From the NCBI GenBank assembly GCA_009801085.1, contig VNWV01000001.1:4216001-4280000 (forward strand): a DNA stretch of 64,000 bases. The letters run 5' to 3'. This DNA comes from Lasiodiplodia sp. COLG20. Its lineage: Eukaryota > Ascomycota > Dothideomycetes > Botryosphaeriales > Botryosphaeriaceae. Below the pieces are notes generated by a model, which was not told the origin of the DNA, did not search any database, and worked only from the letters and a program-made list of their open reading frames with translations. Made by a program: the position numbers and the translations under genes. This document shows, one piece after another, positions 12,095 through 24,414 of this stretch. The stretch's first letter is position 1, and the number at the start of each line of letters is the position of its first letter.

Positions 12095-12757
12095 AAGAAA
12101 TCTAAAAAAAACCGGTTAAAAATATCCGTTTTACCCGGTAATTTTAAAGACTTTACTAAAGTCGAGACGGTTTATAAAAATATAAACTACTCTAATAATA
12201 TTAAAGCCTTATTTTACGACACGTATAAAATCGGACTAGAATATAAAAGCTCGACCATTAAAAACGTAGAAAATAAACATCTAGATTTATATTCTAGAGA
12301 AGAAATTAAAGAACTAGAAGATAAATTAAGTAATCTATCTATTAGAAACGCTAGAGAGGCTAAAAAAGTAAAAGATAATTTATTTTTATTTAAAGACCTA
12401 GAAATACTAGACGGTTATATTTATTTAGAATACGAATTTAGAACTATAGACTATTCTAATATTAAAAAACACGTTAATAGCACGTACGTTAAAGATAAAC
12501 CGATATCTAAGAATAATATAGAGCTAAGTAACCATCTAAAAAATTATTATAGAGTAGATTACGTACAGTCTCTTTTTAAGAGAAAGCCGGTAGTTTACTA
12601 CTTTATTACTAGCTTTAATAAGCTAATAAATAGCCGTTCTACGCCGAATATAATAGATATTACTACTAGTAAGAGCGTAGTAGAAGATACTATAGTTTCT
12701 AACTATAGAGAGCTAGAGAATAAGGCTAAAACTAGTATTTTATACGAGAACGAAGNC
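12095..12757 (+). pseudogene. Start-less open frame at the end of the RIP block, probable transposon-gene relic
   Basis: From 12,095 a plus-strand frame runs about 220 codons without a stop to the N at 12,757; the codon before it (12,092) is TAA. There is no TpG here, so the translation has no Met, Cys or Trp. It is rich in Lys, Asn, Ile, Tyr and Glu and contains plausible protein text (KVKDNLFLFKDLEILDG, KRKPVVYYFITSFNKL). In DNA this AT-rich a stop-free run of this length is unlikely by chance, so a coding origin with TpG-to-TpA change on this strand is inferred. The protein family is not recognised. It is cut at the N. Confidence 0.5.
12757..12757. other. Single ambiguous base at the RIP-block boundary
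   Basis: The only N seen in the window. To its left TpG is absent; to its right ordinary GC-balanced promoter DNA starts at once (gctgcaatcc). This may be an assembly join. Confidence 0.9.
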
Positions 12758-12854
12758 GCTGCAATCCAGTCATCACCACAGCTCAACTCTCCAGCACATC
12801 TTCCAAACCAACACTCGCTCCACCGACCAAACCAACCCTCTTTCAACCATCAAC

Positions 12855-13299
12855 ATGCGTTTCACCACAGTTGCTGCTTTCCTCGGCGCCGTCGCCACCG
12901 CCACTGCCGCCACCACCGAGACCGTCACGGTCAAGGACCTCTCCATTCGCGACAACGAGGGCATCCAGAGCGCCTCGCTCAAGCTCGCCGAGGCCAACGT
13001 CGAGTGCTCTGACGACGGCACCGAGCTGAAGGGCGACGGTGTTGCCGCCTGCGGCGAGTCCAAGTACCGCTTCGGCGTCACCGGCGCCAACAGCCAGTAC
13101 AAGTTGACCATCTACAAGGAGCTCGGCACGGCGTAAGTGACCTTTTCATCAACGCGAAGGGCGAGTTAGCTGACAAATTTGTAACAGTTTCGGTATCATG
13201 GGCACCGTCGATGTCCAGCCTTACTGCCACGCTGGCGGCAACGGCGCCAACGACTTCGTCTGCACCCAGGTCTCCGACATCACCGTCACCCTTGCTTAA
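12855..13299 (+). CDS. AltA1-family small secreted protein
   Basis: Exons 12855-13132 and 13188-13299 (55-nt intron, GTAAGT..AACAG) encode 129 aa. Residues 1-18 (MRFTTVAAFLGAVATATA) are a signal peptide. The mature part has the Alternaria allergen 1 (AA1) fold text: VKDLSIRDNEG near the start, CGESKYRFGV in the middle and YCHAGGNGANDFVC near the end, with four cysteines that fit two disulfides. AltA1-like proteins are fungal-specific beta-barrel proteins found in spores and walls; some act on plant hosts as elicitors or effectors and some are allergens. The gene begins only 98 bp after the N that ends the RIP block, the kind of repeat-edge setting common for effector genes. Family assignment is firm; role in this species is inferred. 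Confidence 0.9.
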
Positions 13300-13818
13300 A
13301 CGACTCTTTGGAATGATAATGGGGGAAGCTGGAGGACATGAAATTGAAAGCATAGCGATTTGAGACCAATAATGAATAATTGTTAATCGCGCATGTTTGC
13401 CTGTGCCTGTTTGAGAAATGGAAATCGGATAATCGGAATGAAAGTGACGCATTCAGGCGGAATAGAAAACGTGTCCCTCCAGGGTCTGGCGCTTCAGGGT
13501 GGTTGGTCGTGGCATTGCTACTAGAATAGCAACCGAAGGCATCCGCGACGATGGAAGCCGGCACTGGACGACGTCTGGATGGAGTCTGGATGGTTGAGGC
13601 TGAATGTCGTGTCTGAGGGGCGGAGGTGGGCGGGCGGTGACCAGCGGTGACGAGCGGGCAGGCGGGACCCTGGCGGCGGGTGCCAAGGCCGGTCGGAGTT
13701 GACGCGTGGGCTTTTCCATGGAGCTCTCACAAGCCCGCGGCCGCGACGACTGCGCAATGCGCCGAGCTGAGCCATGAGATGATCGCTCCTCCCTCCCTGA
13801 TGCACCCACCTGTGAACC
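13300..13818. other. Intergenic between the AltA1-like gene and DOP1
   Basis: 3' flank of the AltA1-like gene and promoter of DOP1. Open frames on the minus strand here are compositional shadows. No feature is supported. Confidence 0.6.
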
Positions 13819-16800
13819 ATGTCGCTTGATCCGCAGTCGCAGGCCCGCGCTGCCTCGCCTTCCAGCTCCGGCCGCCAATCGCCCGCTGTCCGCTCGCCTC
13901 GACGCCCACTCGAGGACGGTATGTACGTCGTGCGCCGGAGCTCCACCAAGCTTCGCGAAAGCTCTCAGACCCCGCTCACACATGCCTGCAGCTCCCGTCA
14001 AGAAGGACAAGGCTTTCCGCCGCTACGAGTCCAACGTTGAGCGCGCCCTCGCTCTGTTCGATACCCCCCAGCAAGAATGGGCTGACTACATTTCCTTTCT
14101 GGGGAGGCTGCTGAAGGTACGCAGGACTACGCCGCTGCCTGCGCTGCTCGGCCCGCTCACATGTTACAGGCCATCCAAACACACCCCCAAGATGTGCCCT
14201 ACGTTCCGCACAGCGCCACCATCGCAACCCGCCTGGCCCAATGCCTGAATCCTTCATTACCCTCCGGCGTACACCAGAAGGCCCTCGAGGTTTACGCCTA
14301 CATTTTCTCCATTCTCAAGGTCAGCAACTGCTCTGCTGCCTGGCGAAGCATTGGCTCACAGTTCCAGAAACCTTCTCTCGCCCGCAACCTCCACGTCTAT
14401 TTCCCCGGTCTCGCATCCGTCCTATCCTTCGCCTCTCTCTCCGTCCGACCTGCCTTTCTCTCTCTCATCGAGACCTACGTCCTCGCCGTCGACGCGCAGG
14501 CGCTAAGACCGGCTCTCAAATCTATAATACTGTGTCTTCTGCCTGGCTTGGAAGATGAGACCGCCGAGGATTTTGAGCGCATCCTACAGATCGTGGACAA
14601 GTTGAGGTTTACAATAAGTGGAGATGAAGGGCGCAAGAATGACGGTGCTGGCGACGCCCAGGATTCCTACTTCTGGCAATGCTTTTTCTTGGCCACCATT
14701 ACCAACGCTCCCCGTCGCCAAGGAGCCCTCGCATACCTGGTTCGAAGGTTGCCGAAGTTTGGAACAAAACAGAGGCGGGGCTCTGTGGCCACCGTGGATG
14801 GAGATGATGTGCCGGCTGAGGCACTGTCTCTGGCCGCGGAAGCTGCAATTGCGCCTGAGCCGGGATTGCTGATCAGGTGCTTTGCTGCGGGTCTCGCCGA
14901 CAGTCAATTGCTGACTCAAAGAGGATACTTGGATCTCCTGGTTAACTCACTGCCTTTGCATTCCGAGGTCCTCCAAGTACGGATCGATGGAAAGGACCTG
15001 GAAAGATTGGTCTCAGCCGCTGCCGGAGTCGTCACGAGAAGGGATATGAGTTTGAACAGAAGATTGTGGTCATGGTTTCTTGGGCCTGATCCTGGCACAG
15101 ATGCAGACGGAGCAGATGGACCGGCAGACCCCAAGAGCCCTGTGGTAGACGTCAACTCACATCACGCCGCGTACTTTGCAAGATACGGCTTGCAGGCTCT
15201 CACGAATGGCATCATGACCATGATCAACAGTCGCGACCAATCGCCCGCAGCACGTGCAAAGCCTTTCCGAGTCTGTCTGTCCCTCATGGATCGCTGGGAG
15301 GTGGGCGGGCTCCTTGTCCCGTCCGTGTTCCTACCATTGCTCGAAAGCGCTCGACGCTATGGTGAATCCACAAGCAAAGAAAACTTCGAAGAAGTCCTGC
15401 GTAGTGCCAGTATCTTTTTCGATGGTGTGGAGAGCGGACTCATCTGGGGCAAATTGTTCGAGCTCCTGGACGAAGCCATGCCAGGAGGTACCAAGTCTCA
15501 GGACGAGGTCTTGCAGAAGTTGAAGCTCGCCAAATTCATCATCACTCGCTTCAATATCCGGGAGGAAGAGATGTTGCTTCACCATATTCCTTTGGTAGCG
15601 TGTGCTACACTCAAAATGCTCAACAGCACTCCACCTTCAGCCAACGGTCAAACTGAGACGGAACAATCCATCTTGACAACAAAGTTGGACATTGCGGACA
15701 TTCTGGTCCAGAGTATACCCGACCGCGCACTCGCTGACAAGGGTTCTGCAAACGGGACAGAGGCGAAGGGCACACCCACCACTGAACTTGTGCGAGCATT
15801 CTATAACGAGCAACAAGGCAATCTCGAAACAAGTGGTGCTCCTTGCTCGCCGATCCAGCTGAGGGACTCTTTATTGCAAGACACGGTAGCTTTTTTCATC
15901 CACTCTCTTCGCGTCAGCAAGTCAGACATCATGAAAGAAACCAGCACAAAGCTGCTCTCTAGCATCTTAGCAAAGGTCTCTGATACAAGTGTTGTCAGCA
16001 GCATCGATCTGTTAACAGCATTTGAAGAGTCTATCAAAGTGGAAAAGCCCCGTGGTTCTGAGCCCTCTATACCCTTTGCTTCCATCATTGCGGTTACAAC
16101 AATAATGACGGCATTCCAACCCAGCAACGTCTCACCTGGCTTTTTCCCAGCAGAGCGTATGCCAGACCTTGTGAATTCCTTGGTGGTGTCGATATGGTAC
16201 TACCTATCCCCGTTCCGACCGAAATACCACGTCGAGGCAGTCAGGTGCTTGTGGCAGCTCCAGGCCATGACCGCGTCAGACCACCTCGTTGAAGCTGCCG
16301 TGACTTCATTGATGACTCAGGCTACGAGAAGTACCGCCAAGTCTGGTTCAACAGATGCAGCGGATGCTGGCCGCCGCTTGGCAGTACTTTGGACCCACAC
16401 GATTCACGAACAGAACCAACAAGCACAGAAACCCAGCAGGCTTTCCAGACGAGTAAGCGGATTGCCCGTTCTGACCGGCCTCAATACCCTGGTAGGCGGC
16501 TACCAATCGGTTTTAACTCGACCGCTCTTCCTGCTCCTGGATGCTCTGGCAGATGAAGGCACTGAGCTCTTCTTCTACGTCCGGACCTGGCTTCAGGACC
16601 TCCCCAGCTTAAATCGTGTTTTCGATATAATAATGTCTCACCTTCAGACCCTCCACTGCATCAAGTACCAATCTACGAATCAGCTGGAAGCGTCAGCCGT
16701 TCGACCACCTGTCATGATAGACGACTCGAAAGAGTGTCTGTATCACATGCAACAGCTGCTCAACATCTTCCGATGGTCTTCCGACCACACTTGGGTCGTT

Positions 16801-19741
16801 CTCTCCAAAGACTACGTCCCAGTCATAGATCCATCTGCGAACGAAGAGCAGGACGTTACTTTGCAGAATCTGTTAGTCCGCATCTGCATGCGCGCGCTTT
16901 CAGTTTCAAGCTCGGCAAAATCCACCGGATCAGAACCGCATATTGATGCTCTGTACCGAACGACCATCACAACCATCCGTGCTATCTTACTAAACCCTTA
17001 CTCTCTGCCGCTCAAAGATCTTGAGCTGGAGTCGTTCCTCATGGCCCGCCTTCAATCTGCCAGCCCGTCATTGCAGTCACTGCTGCTCGAAGCCACGCTG
17101 GCTGCCCTTCAGCTCCGCTTGCGCGCTGCGGTACCGACATCACCTATGGAACAAAGGATGTCCCGGGACCGTACTGAAAGCATACGGGAGTCAGTTGAGA
17201 AGGTCACGGAGGAAGAAACTGCCCCCGTAATCGCTCCGCCACCTCAGTTGGTCGAGTGTCTCAGAAGCGGATTCTCATCTCCATCAAGCCGATTGGTTCT
17301 GGATGACTGGGTCAAGTTCTTGATCGAAGTCTTGCCCCTCTTTGCGGACACTATTTTCCAGAACTTGCTTCCTTTGGTCGAGTGTCTATGCAAGCAAATT
17401 CAAATGACATTCGGCCAGCTCAAGTCAACATTCACCGAAGCCATCCACCCGAATTCGATCTCACCGGAGTCCACACTGATTGCGCTGATGAACGGGTTGG
17501 AGCAGATTTTGGCAAATGCTCACCAGAGACTCGTCTTGCAGGAAATGAAGGTCACTACAGTGAAAACGCCGGAGCAACCCCAAGGTTTCTTTGGCAATAT
17601 GGTTTCCGGTGTCTTCGCTAATGAACCCAACCAATCTCGAGCAGTCACTGCGAACAGCAGGCTCACTGTCCTTCTTTGCTTCCAGGATACTGTGCGCATC
17701 TGTTTCGGAATCTGGTCCTGGGGAGGTTATGCCCACTCCAAGAATGATCCCACTTCTCTTGCGTCGTTCGGCTACACATCACTCCGGATGAGAAATAGAG
17801 CCCGACGTATCCTTGAGCACTTGTTCACGGCGGAAACGTTAGAGTGCTTGGAGACGTTGGCTGTTGTCTGGTGCCGATCTCCACGAGCAAGTCAAGAAGC
17901 GAATGCTGTCATGAGCCTTCTCAATGTTCTCAATGGATCAAGCCCCAAGCACACCACACCTGCGATATTCAATGCCGTCTACAGCAGAACGAATCCCAAT
18001 GCTCTGGATCCGCACCGAATGTCGACCTTGACTTCGGACCTTGCCGATACCGATTTGGTCACGTTCTTGGTAGACTACACAAAGTCACTGGAGGACGATG
18101 CTATGGACGAGATCTGGCCGGACTGCTTGACTTTCCTGAGAGACGTCTTAGCTAACCCTATGCCGCATCGTCAAATTTTGCCCGCGTTGCTGGAGTTCAC
18201 TGCCACGCTTGCGGAGAAGGTCGACAACACGAACTTTGGCGAGCAGCGTCGCATGCGCCGTGACCTAGGGGTAAGTCTGATCAACAATCTGCATGGCTTT
18301 TGTACTGACAAAGTTCCAGGATCTCTTCATGCGTCTGTTGACGGCTACCTTCACAACTCGTCCAATGGGATACTTCCAGGATACTTCGTCAGCGTCCATT
18401 GACAAGATTCCCGAAGAGAACGGCAACTCTGCTACCAGGTCCTCAGATATTGTCACCGTTTTGGTGTCTATACTTCCCAAGCTCCCTCTCATTCTCGTGG
18501 ACAACGACAGGATTGCGAATGCGGCTACTTCTATCAGCACCAATGTCATTGGCCCGGCGTTCCGGGCAAAGGCTTTCCCTGAGACTGTCTCGCCTCTCTT
18601 GCTCGACCTCATTTACGAGCTGACACGTACTTCTTCACTTCCGGCTGCTACCAAGGCTTGGAAACGTGATATCGAGGCTGCATTCAATGACAGCAAGTTC
18701 TTCGCCACCGAAACGAAGCTTGCACTAGAGAAGTGGCTCCCCGTTCTTCGTATGTGGAGCCAGAACGACAAGGACCGCATGCCTGAGCTGCTCTCCCGCC
18801 TCAGTGCTCCGACCACAGCAGGAATCATGTTCGGTGTGGGCGCAACAAGCGCAAGACTTGAGGCAGACCGCAAGACTCAACTGAATCTGCGCAGGATGAC
18901 CATCCTCATCCTCGCCAACCCCGAAGACACGTACACAACCAACCTTGGCAGCATCCTAGAGAAGCTCACCGAGCTCCTCACCGCGACGCCCGCTTCGTCA
19001 CCCTCGTCAGCCACGCGCGCCGACATCTTCCTCCTCCTACGTGCCATCGTCCTGCGCATCTCGCCAGTCCACCTCGCGCCCGTCTGGCCCGTCATCACGT
19101 CCGAGCTCACCAACGCCATCGCTTCGGTCCTGCCGGACGACAAGGAGCAGCACGAGCGCTACAACAACCTGTCGGTCCTCCAGGCCTGCAAGCTGCTCGA
19201 CACGCTCGTCACCATCTCCCACGACGACTTCCAGCTGCACGAGTGGCTCTTTCTCACCGACACCATCGACGCCGTCTACCGCCCCGACCTCGACTGGCGG
19301 CCTGTCGCCCTCGTCGACGAGGTCGCGGAGGCCCTGCAGGAGCGCCAGGCCGCGGCGGCGGCGGCGACCGCAACATCCTCTGATGACCCCACCTCTGCCG
19401 GCGGCGCTTCGGAAGATGCTGGCTCGCTCAGCCCGACGACGACGGTTGGTGGTAGGGCGTCTGGCGGTGGTGGTGCGTTCGCAGGCAACGACGACGGCAA
19501 CAAGCGTCGCTCCCTACTGCAACCCGTCCTGCGCGCGGCGCAGGAGGCCGGCGTGTTTGGAGATAGTGCGGATGCGAAGGCCATGGGGAAGATGGAGTTC
19601 GTGCTCAGGGTTGTCCGGCCGTTTTTGGGCCAGCTGAGTATCTTGGCGTTTGAGGAGACGTATAGGATGGGGTGGGTAGATGTGGCCGAGGTGGAGGGCG
19701 CGGTCGTGGTGGATGCGTTTGATGAGGGGGGGATTGTGTGA
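13819..19741 (+). CDS. DOP1: Dop1 (Dopey) membrane-trafficking protein
   Basis: Four exons, 13819-13918, 13992-14116, 14170-18270 and 18320-19741, join in frame to 1,915 aa, the usual size for fungal Dop1/DopA. After a Ser/Pro-rich leader the conserved N-terminal Dopey domain begins (KKDKAFRRYESNVERALALF, then QEWADYISFLGRLLK, KALEVYAYIF). The rest is helical HEAT-like solenoid, and the C-terminal 470 residues hold the leucine-rich conserved end. Dop1 forms a complex with Mon2 and the flippase Neo1 and acts in endosome-Golgi and Golgi-ER traffic; in Aspergillus DopA also affects hyphal and conidial morphology. The three introns are 49-73 nt. Near the C-terminus there is an Ala/Ser/Gly-rich low-complexity insert (about 19,350-19,480), typical of fungal disordered loops. 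Essential housekeeping function is expected. Confidence 0.93.
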
Positions 19742-21879
19742 GTGGGGGATGTGTGTATAGGCTAGGGTTGAGAGAGCAGGGAGCGAAGGGTGGTGGAGTT
19801 TAGGGGACGGATCCGGAGAGGGAGGTTGATGTGATAGAGGGAGTGGAGTGAAACGGGTTGTGTACTCTTTTGATGTCATTGTTAGAATTCATGGAAGATT
19901 TGCATTGTCATCTTGTGATTCGCGCTGCCTTGGTATGCTGCAGGGGCTTTGCGCATGTGATGATGGACATGAACGGGTGCGCACGTGGTTCTATATGCAT
20001 GTAGTGGAGCATGGTTCGTCGCTTATAAAAGCTTTGAGCGGCTCGGTCTGCCCTACTTCTCTTTAACAACTGGACGTTGAGGTTTTTCCTTTGAAAAATA
20101 GCGCTGAGAATCGAGCACTTGCTGGCCCGCTCGCTCTTTTTGCCTTCCGCCTAGACTTCCCTCCGTTCCTCTCCTCTCCATATGCCATAGACTGCTCATC
20201 GGAGGTTAAGGGATGTTGGCGTCCAACACTTCGTGGAACTTGCGCTGGTCATCATCAGATCCTCGTGCTGGTGCGCAGCATCGGTGGTAGTTGATGTGCT
20301 CCATTCTGTGTCAAGCCGGTGGAATCGACGAACGCCGCTTGGCGGCGCGGCGGCGGAGACGAAGTCGGGGATGCATATGTAGTTTTCGAGCACGCCAGTA
20401 ACCTTGCAGTTTCAAAGCTTTCGACAGTTTGCAGAATTCAATCTGCCTCAGCTACCACTGTCGAGACCCTGTTGCCGAGAGAAGAAGGGTGGAGCGGTGG
20501 TAGAGCGGGGCTTTTATGCTGAGGCGAGGGGCTTCGCGCGGGTGGAGGTGGTTTGGTCTCGTGGCTTGGGAGAGATGGCTTGTGGCTGGCTGATGCGGCT
20601 GACCCGCTGGCAAATGGCCAGGTGGACACCGCGCTGGGCCTTTGTGCAAATCTATAAAACGGGTTGGTTCTCGGGAGATGAGTGTTGGTCGTAAGCCGGT
20701 GCGTCGAGGACACTCGATATAGCCGTGGCAGCAAGAGAGAAATCTGCACTCACACTGGGAGTCTGCCGCCCTTTGGAGCGGATTTGGAGATGCCCCTCTC
20801 TTGAGTGAGGTAGTTGCTGAGTTTGATCGAAATATTGGTGGCTATAGTGTGCTCTATGAGTCAGTAGCGCTCTACATCATGGGGTGGAAATGATGGTGAG
20901 TGTTATTGGGCTTTGCTGCTAGTCATGAGGCTCAAAGGTTTCAGTGTTCGCTTTCGAGCTGAGACAAGAATGTCAACTACGCGGACGCACGCGCGAAGTA
21001 CGGCATCAGGGCTTGGTTAATGGCTGTGTAATGAACAGTTGAGAATTTGTTGGTTGCTTCCACAGTGCAAGATTGGTTAAATACATGCAACAAGCTCTTT
21101 CTCGTATTCTGTTTCAGCCGCAGCGCTTAGTAGAAAGTCAGCTGTCAGCACTGCCGCGAGACGTTCTACCACAGCTGGTTTCTTTTAGATCTGGAAGCCT
21201 AGGTTCACCAGACTAGCTGCAGGTTAATGTATCTTTTAAAGCGATTCTTTGTCTCTAAACGCACCGCTGCACAAGATTCGGCTCAACAGAGCGATCCCGC
21301 AAGCGGAATGATCGCTGCTAAGCAATACTAGCACTTGTTTTCCCCTGCCTTTGCCCCATTTATGCACGAGCTCAAGAGCCGTGAAGCTGACAAGACTACT
21401 GCAAATGGCTTGACAGCTCCATTGCCTCAGTCAATGTTCTCAGTCGTCATGAACAGAGATTGATGAAGAGCAGTATTCAAGGTTTATAGCAAAACAAGGC
21501 CTCTATTTGATATATGATGCCTAAACAGATCTGAAAGCCGCGAGAGGTGCATATTCTCCAAGAGTGAATGGGAGTCTTTCGGTTCGATTTCAGAAGTGAC
21601 TTTTGCTCTAGTGACAACACTGAGTGATTTCAATTGTGAAGAGCTAAACGTGACTATGTTTTATACAACTTACCCACCTTGGCCGGTCAGACATCTGACT
21701 GGTCACATGCGCAGTGGTATCTTACCACCTTTGGACCTGCGCCAAGGTGTATTCATTTGCAGTATATTTGTTTGTTTAGACTCGCATTCTTCGATATCGC
21801 GATGGGCATAATCGGATGCCTGGAGGGTAAATATATTTTATCTTGTTCAAAAATATGTCGAAGTAGCCAAAAATGGTAT
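19742..21879. other. 2.1-kb convergent intergenic region, no gene seen
   Basis: Lies between two genes that point toward each other. Short open frames have no domain text and no consistent splice structure. No tRNA or strong repeat was noticed. It could hold untranslated regions or a non-coding transcript. Confidence 0.5.
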
Positions 21880-23131
21880 TTAGAGTCTAATGACAACCTT
21901 CCCGACATGTTTGCCGGAGTACAGGTATTGAAAAGCCTCCGAGGACTCATCAAAGGTGAAAACCCGGTCAATGATAGAAGTGAGCTGTACTTCCTTGTCC
22001 CCCAAGAATTTGCAAAGTACCTCGAAGTCATTTCTGGAGCCTACTGCAATACCCCTAAGGTTCCAAAGTTAGTTGCTGAGCGGGTTCTGTAAATGAAGAG
22101 AAAAATAGAACAAAGGAGCTTGCCAAGGTTGAAACATACTGGATCTTCGCGGCCTTGAACATCAGGCCAAGCAGGAGAGTACTCGGGTCCCAGTCGGCAG
22201 TCAAGCCCTCGAGGAAGCCGACACAGGAAACGGTGCCGTGCCTTTTGCGCAGCGCCGCCAAGTCGGAAGGCAAAGAGGCTGCACCGGTGTTGTTTATGAC
22301 AAAATCGACCCCTTTGTTTGCTGTGAGGCGTAGCGCTTCGGCAGCTACATCTGCGTGCTTTCTGTAGTTGATTCCTTCAACACTAGAGTTGAGCTTCTTG
22401 ATGGCCTCAAGCTTCTCATCGGAAGAGGAAGTGATGATGGGTTTGATTCCGGCTGCAATGCAGATCAGAAGGGCGAACATGCTGACGCCGCCGGTGCCTT
22501 TGTTTGCGCCAGTCAGCACAACAGAGCGAATATCAAGCAATCACGACCATACCCTGCAGCAAAGCGGTAGAATTATCTCTCACCCCCTTGAGCGAATTCA
22601 ACGCCGTCCACGCTGTCACACCGGCACATGTGATTGTCGCGGCCTGCATCCTCAATCAGCTGATCTGCCTCCTGGCCTTTCCATCAAAACTTCACTTACC
22701 TCCTCCCAGGATAGATGCGCCGGCAACTTTACCAACAACTTTTCTTCAAACACCGCATACTCCCTCAAAACACCTGCAACATCGCCACCCAAACCCGCCA
22801 ATCCAACGTCCTCATCATCGTCCCCCAAATGCGTCACGTTGGACGTAGGCGCGACGCGATCGCCAACAGTAAACTTCGTCACCTGATCCCCGACCGCAAC
22901 AACCTCTGCGGCGCAGTCGGATCCAGGGATGCCTTCTGGCTCGACGGGCGCGGGGTAGCGCCCTTCCTGCAGCATTGCGACATCGCGGAAATTGAGGGAC
23001 ACGGCACGGATGCGGATGAGCACATCGCGCGGGCCGAGAGATTGTGGAACTTTTTCGGTGGTTTGTGCGATGGAGAGGGGGTAGTCGCCTTTGGTGCGGC
23101 GGAAGGCGCGGTAGGTGTCGGGTATGGCCAT
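21880..23131 (-). CDS. Medium-chain alcohol dehydrogenase / quinone-reductase-like oxidoreductase
   Basis: Four exons, 23131-22700, 22643-22553, 22497-22140 and 22054-21880, join in frame to 351 aa. The N-terminal GroES-like domain carries VLIRIRAVSLNFRD and GIPGSDCAAEVVAVGD; then ITCAGVTAWTALN, the nucleotide-binding turn LLQGTGGVSMFAL split by an intron, VGSRNDFE, and the family's typical end KHVGKVVIRL. It should be an NAD(P)H-dependent reductase or dehydrogenase of small alcohols, aldehydes or enones in the cytosol. The usual catalytic-zinc cysteine/histidine set is not evident, so a zinc-independent reductase is likelier. The last exon is small and easily missed; without it the protein would lack its C-terminus. 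A TATA-like run (ctatatatctatat) lies about 90 bp upstream of the ATG. Confidence 0.88.
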
Positions 23132-24414
23132 GGTGGAGGAACGGAATTAATTCAGAAAACTGTCGCTTTTAGCGGAGCTTTCGAGGGCTGGATGTCGGGT
23201 CGAATCCACGGATGGTGGCCTATATATCTATATCCGAGGCTTGAATGCCTAGTGACACCATCAGAATCTGGTGCCCTTTTTGTGCGGCGGTTATTAAGCC
23301 TCGTCGGACTTTTCGTCCGTTTTAGTCCGCGGTAGATCTCGTGCGCTTGTAGCTTTCTCTGCCTACGGGTCGCATAAAACCCCATTTTCAACCTGGTTTC
23401 ACTTTTTTCTTCGAGTAAAGCCCACTTTTGTCCTCTCGCTACCGACATAGGAAGACGTGTACACTTCTGGCTGTCGTCTTCCTTTCCTTTTTTTTTTTTG
23501 CCCCCATTCTAGATGACCTCCAAACGGACCAACAAAGCGGTACTGAGAATTAAATTGCACCCGCCGCGCATCCCAGAGTACTATATCTCATCAGCAATAA
23601 TATATTTTGCTGCTTCTCGGCGACTTTTCATGAAGATTCTTGTTTGCTAGCTCAGATGAAATTTGCCAGCGCAGCTTCCAGCAGAGCATCGAAAGTGGCA
23701 TGCAGCTCACCCAAACAACGCAGGCAAGAAAGTTTGGATAGTGAACTTGGCTTCGCCTGGTATGTCTACTAAGCATAGCTAGTGAAGGGAAGCGGCGTTG
23801 GAGAATGAGGAGATGGGGTTTTATATTGACATCCCACTGCCAGGCGATTAGCACGTGGATAAGCTAAATACGTCTGAATATGACACGTGAGCTACAATAG
23901 TTGCATTATACTTTCCACGATGTTCGATCATAGAGCTAATAATTCAAGAGATAGGATACTAAAAATAAGGAGGTGGTCAAAGTAAAGAGCATCGGGATTA
24001 AGAGTGAGTTTACATTCATAGCTAAGGACAACATATAGCGGCGTTAGTATTAATAAATGATGCTGATCGAACATGGTCATTGATGTGCTACTTTGTTGAC
24101 TTTCAACACTGGTAGAGTTTATTTCGCTTGAAAATGTGACACGCATCTTGTTGTGCTAAGTTAAATCGAAGGCGCTGGATTGGCTGTCAATAACATACAC
24201 TGCACAGGGGCGGCAAAGTGTATGAGAACAATAGACTGGTAAGAGCTTCGTATAGTAGCACTAGTGAATAGACGTAGATTGCTTTACGGTATATATACCA
24301 GTCGATCTAAGCAGCCATTCGCATCACATGCCTGTCTGTCCCATCTCAATCTTAGAAACAAAACCTCAGAATCTCCAGACATCTACCTATATCCCATTGC
24401 TCTACGTCCGGTGC
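23132..24414. other. Intergenic, no gene seen
   Basis: Promoter of the dehydrogenase and 3' flank of the hydrolase gene. Moderately AT-rich from 23,580 to 24,300. A 12-bp palindrome ggtatatatacc lies at 24,288-24,299. No coding potential is convincing. Confidence 0.5.

Larger units (their letters stand above)
7861..12756. repeat. AT-rich RIP-mutated block (degenerate repeats, probable transposon relics)
   Basis: About 4.9 kb in which CpA and TpG are almost absent while CpG and TpA are abundant. In 12,001-12,756 I count seven CpA and no TpG. That is the expected outcome of repeat-induced point mutation (CpA to TpA on either strand), known in Pezizomycotina for duplicated DNA. Even the GC-richer part (9,780-10,110) lacks CpA and nearly all TpG, so this is dinucleotide-specific and not simple AT bias. 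Loss of TpG removes ATG, GTG, CTG and TTG, so the block has almost no possible start codon. It contains internal duplications of about 220, 151 and 86 bp, a TA run, an ACG run and two poly-A runs. The source element is not identifiable by eye. Confidence 0.88.

Noticed and set aside
7861..12756. Centromere or mitochondrial insertion as explanation of the AT-rich block
   Set aside because: Dinucleotide-specific loss of CpA/TpG with CpG retained points to RIP, and the block has GC-rich mutated parts and tandem units unlike mitochondrial genes.
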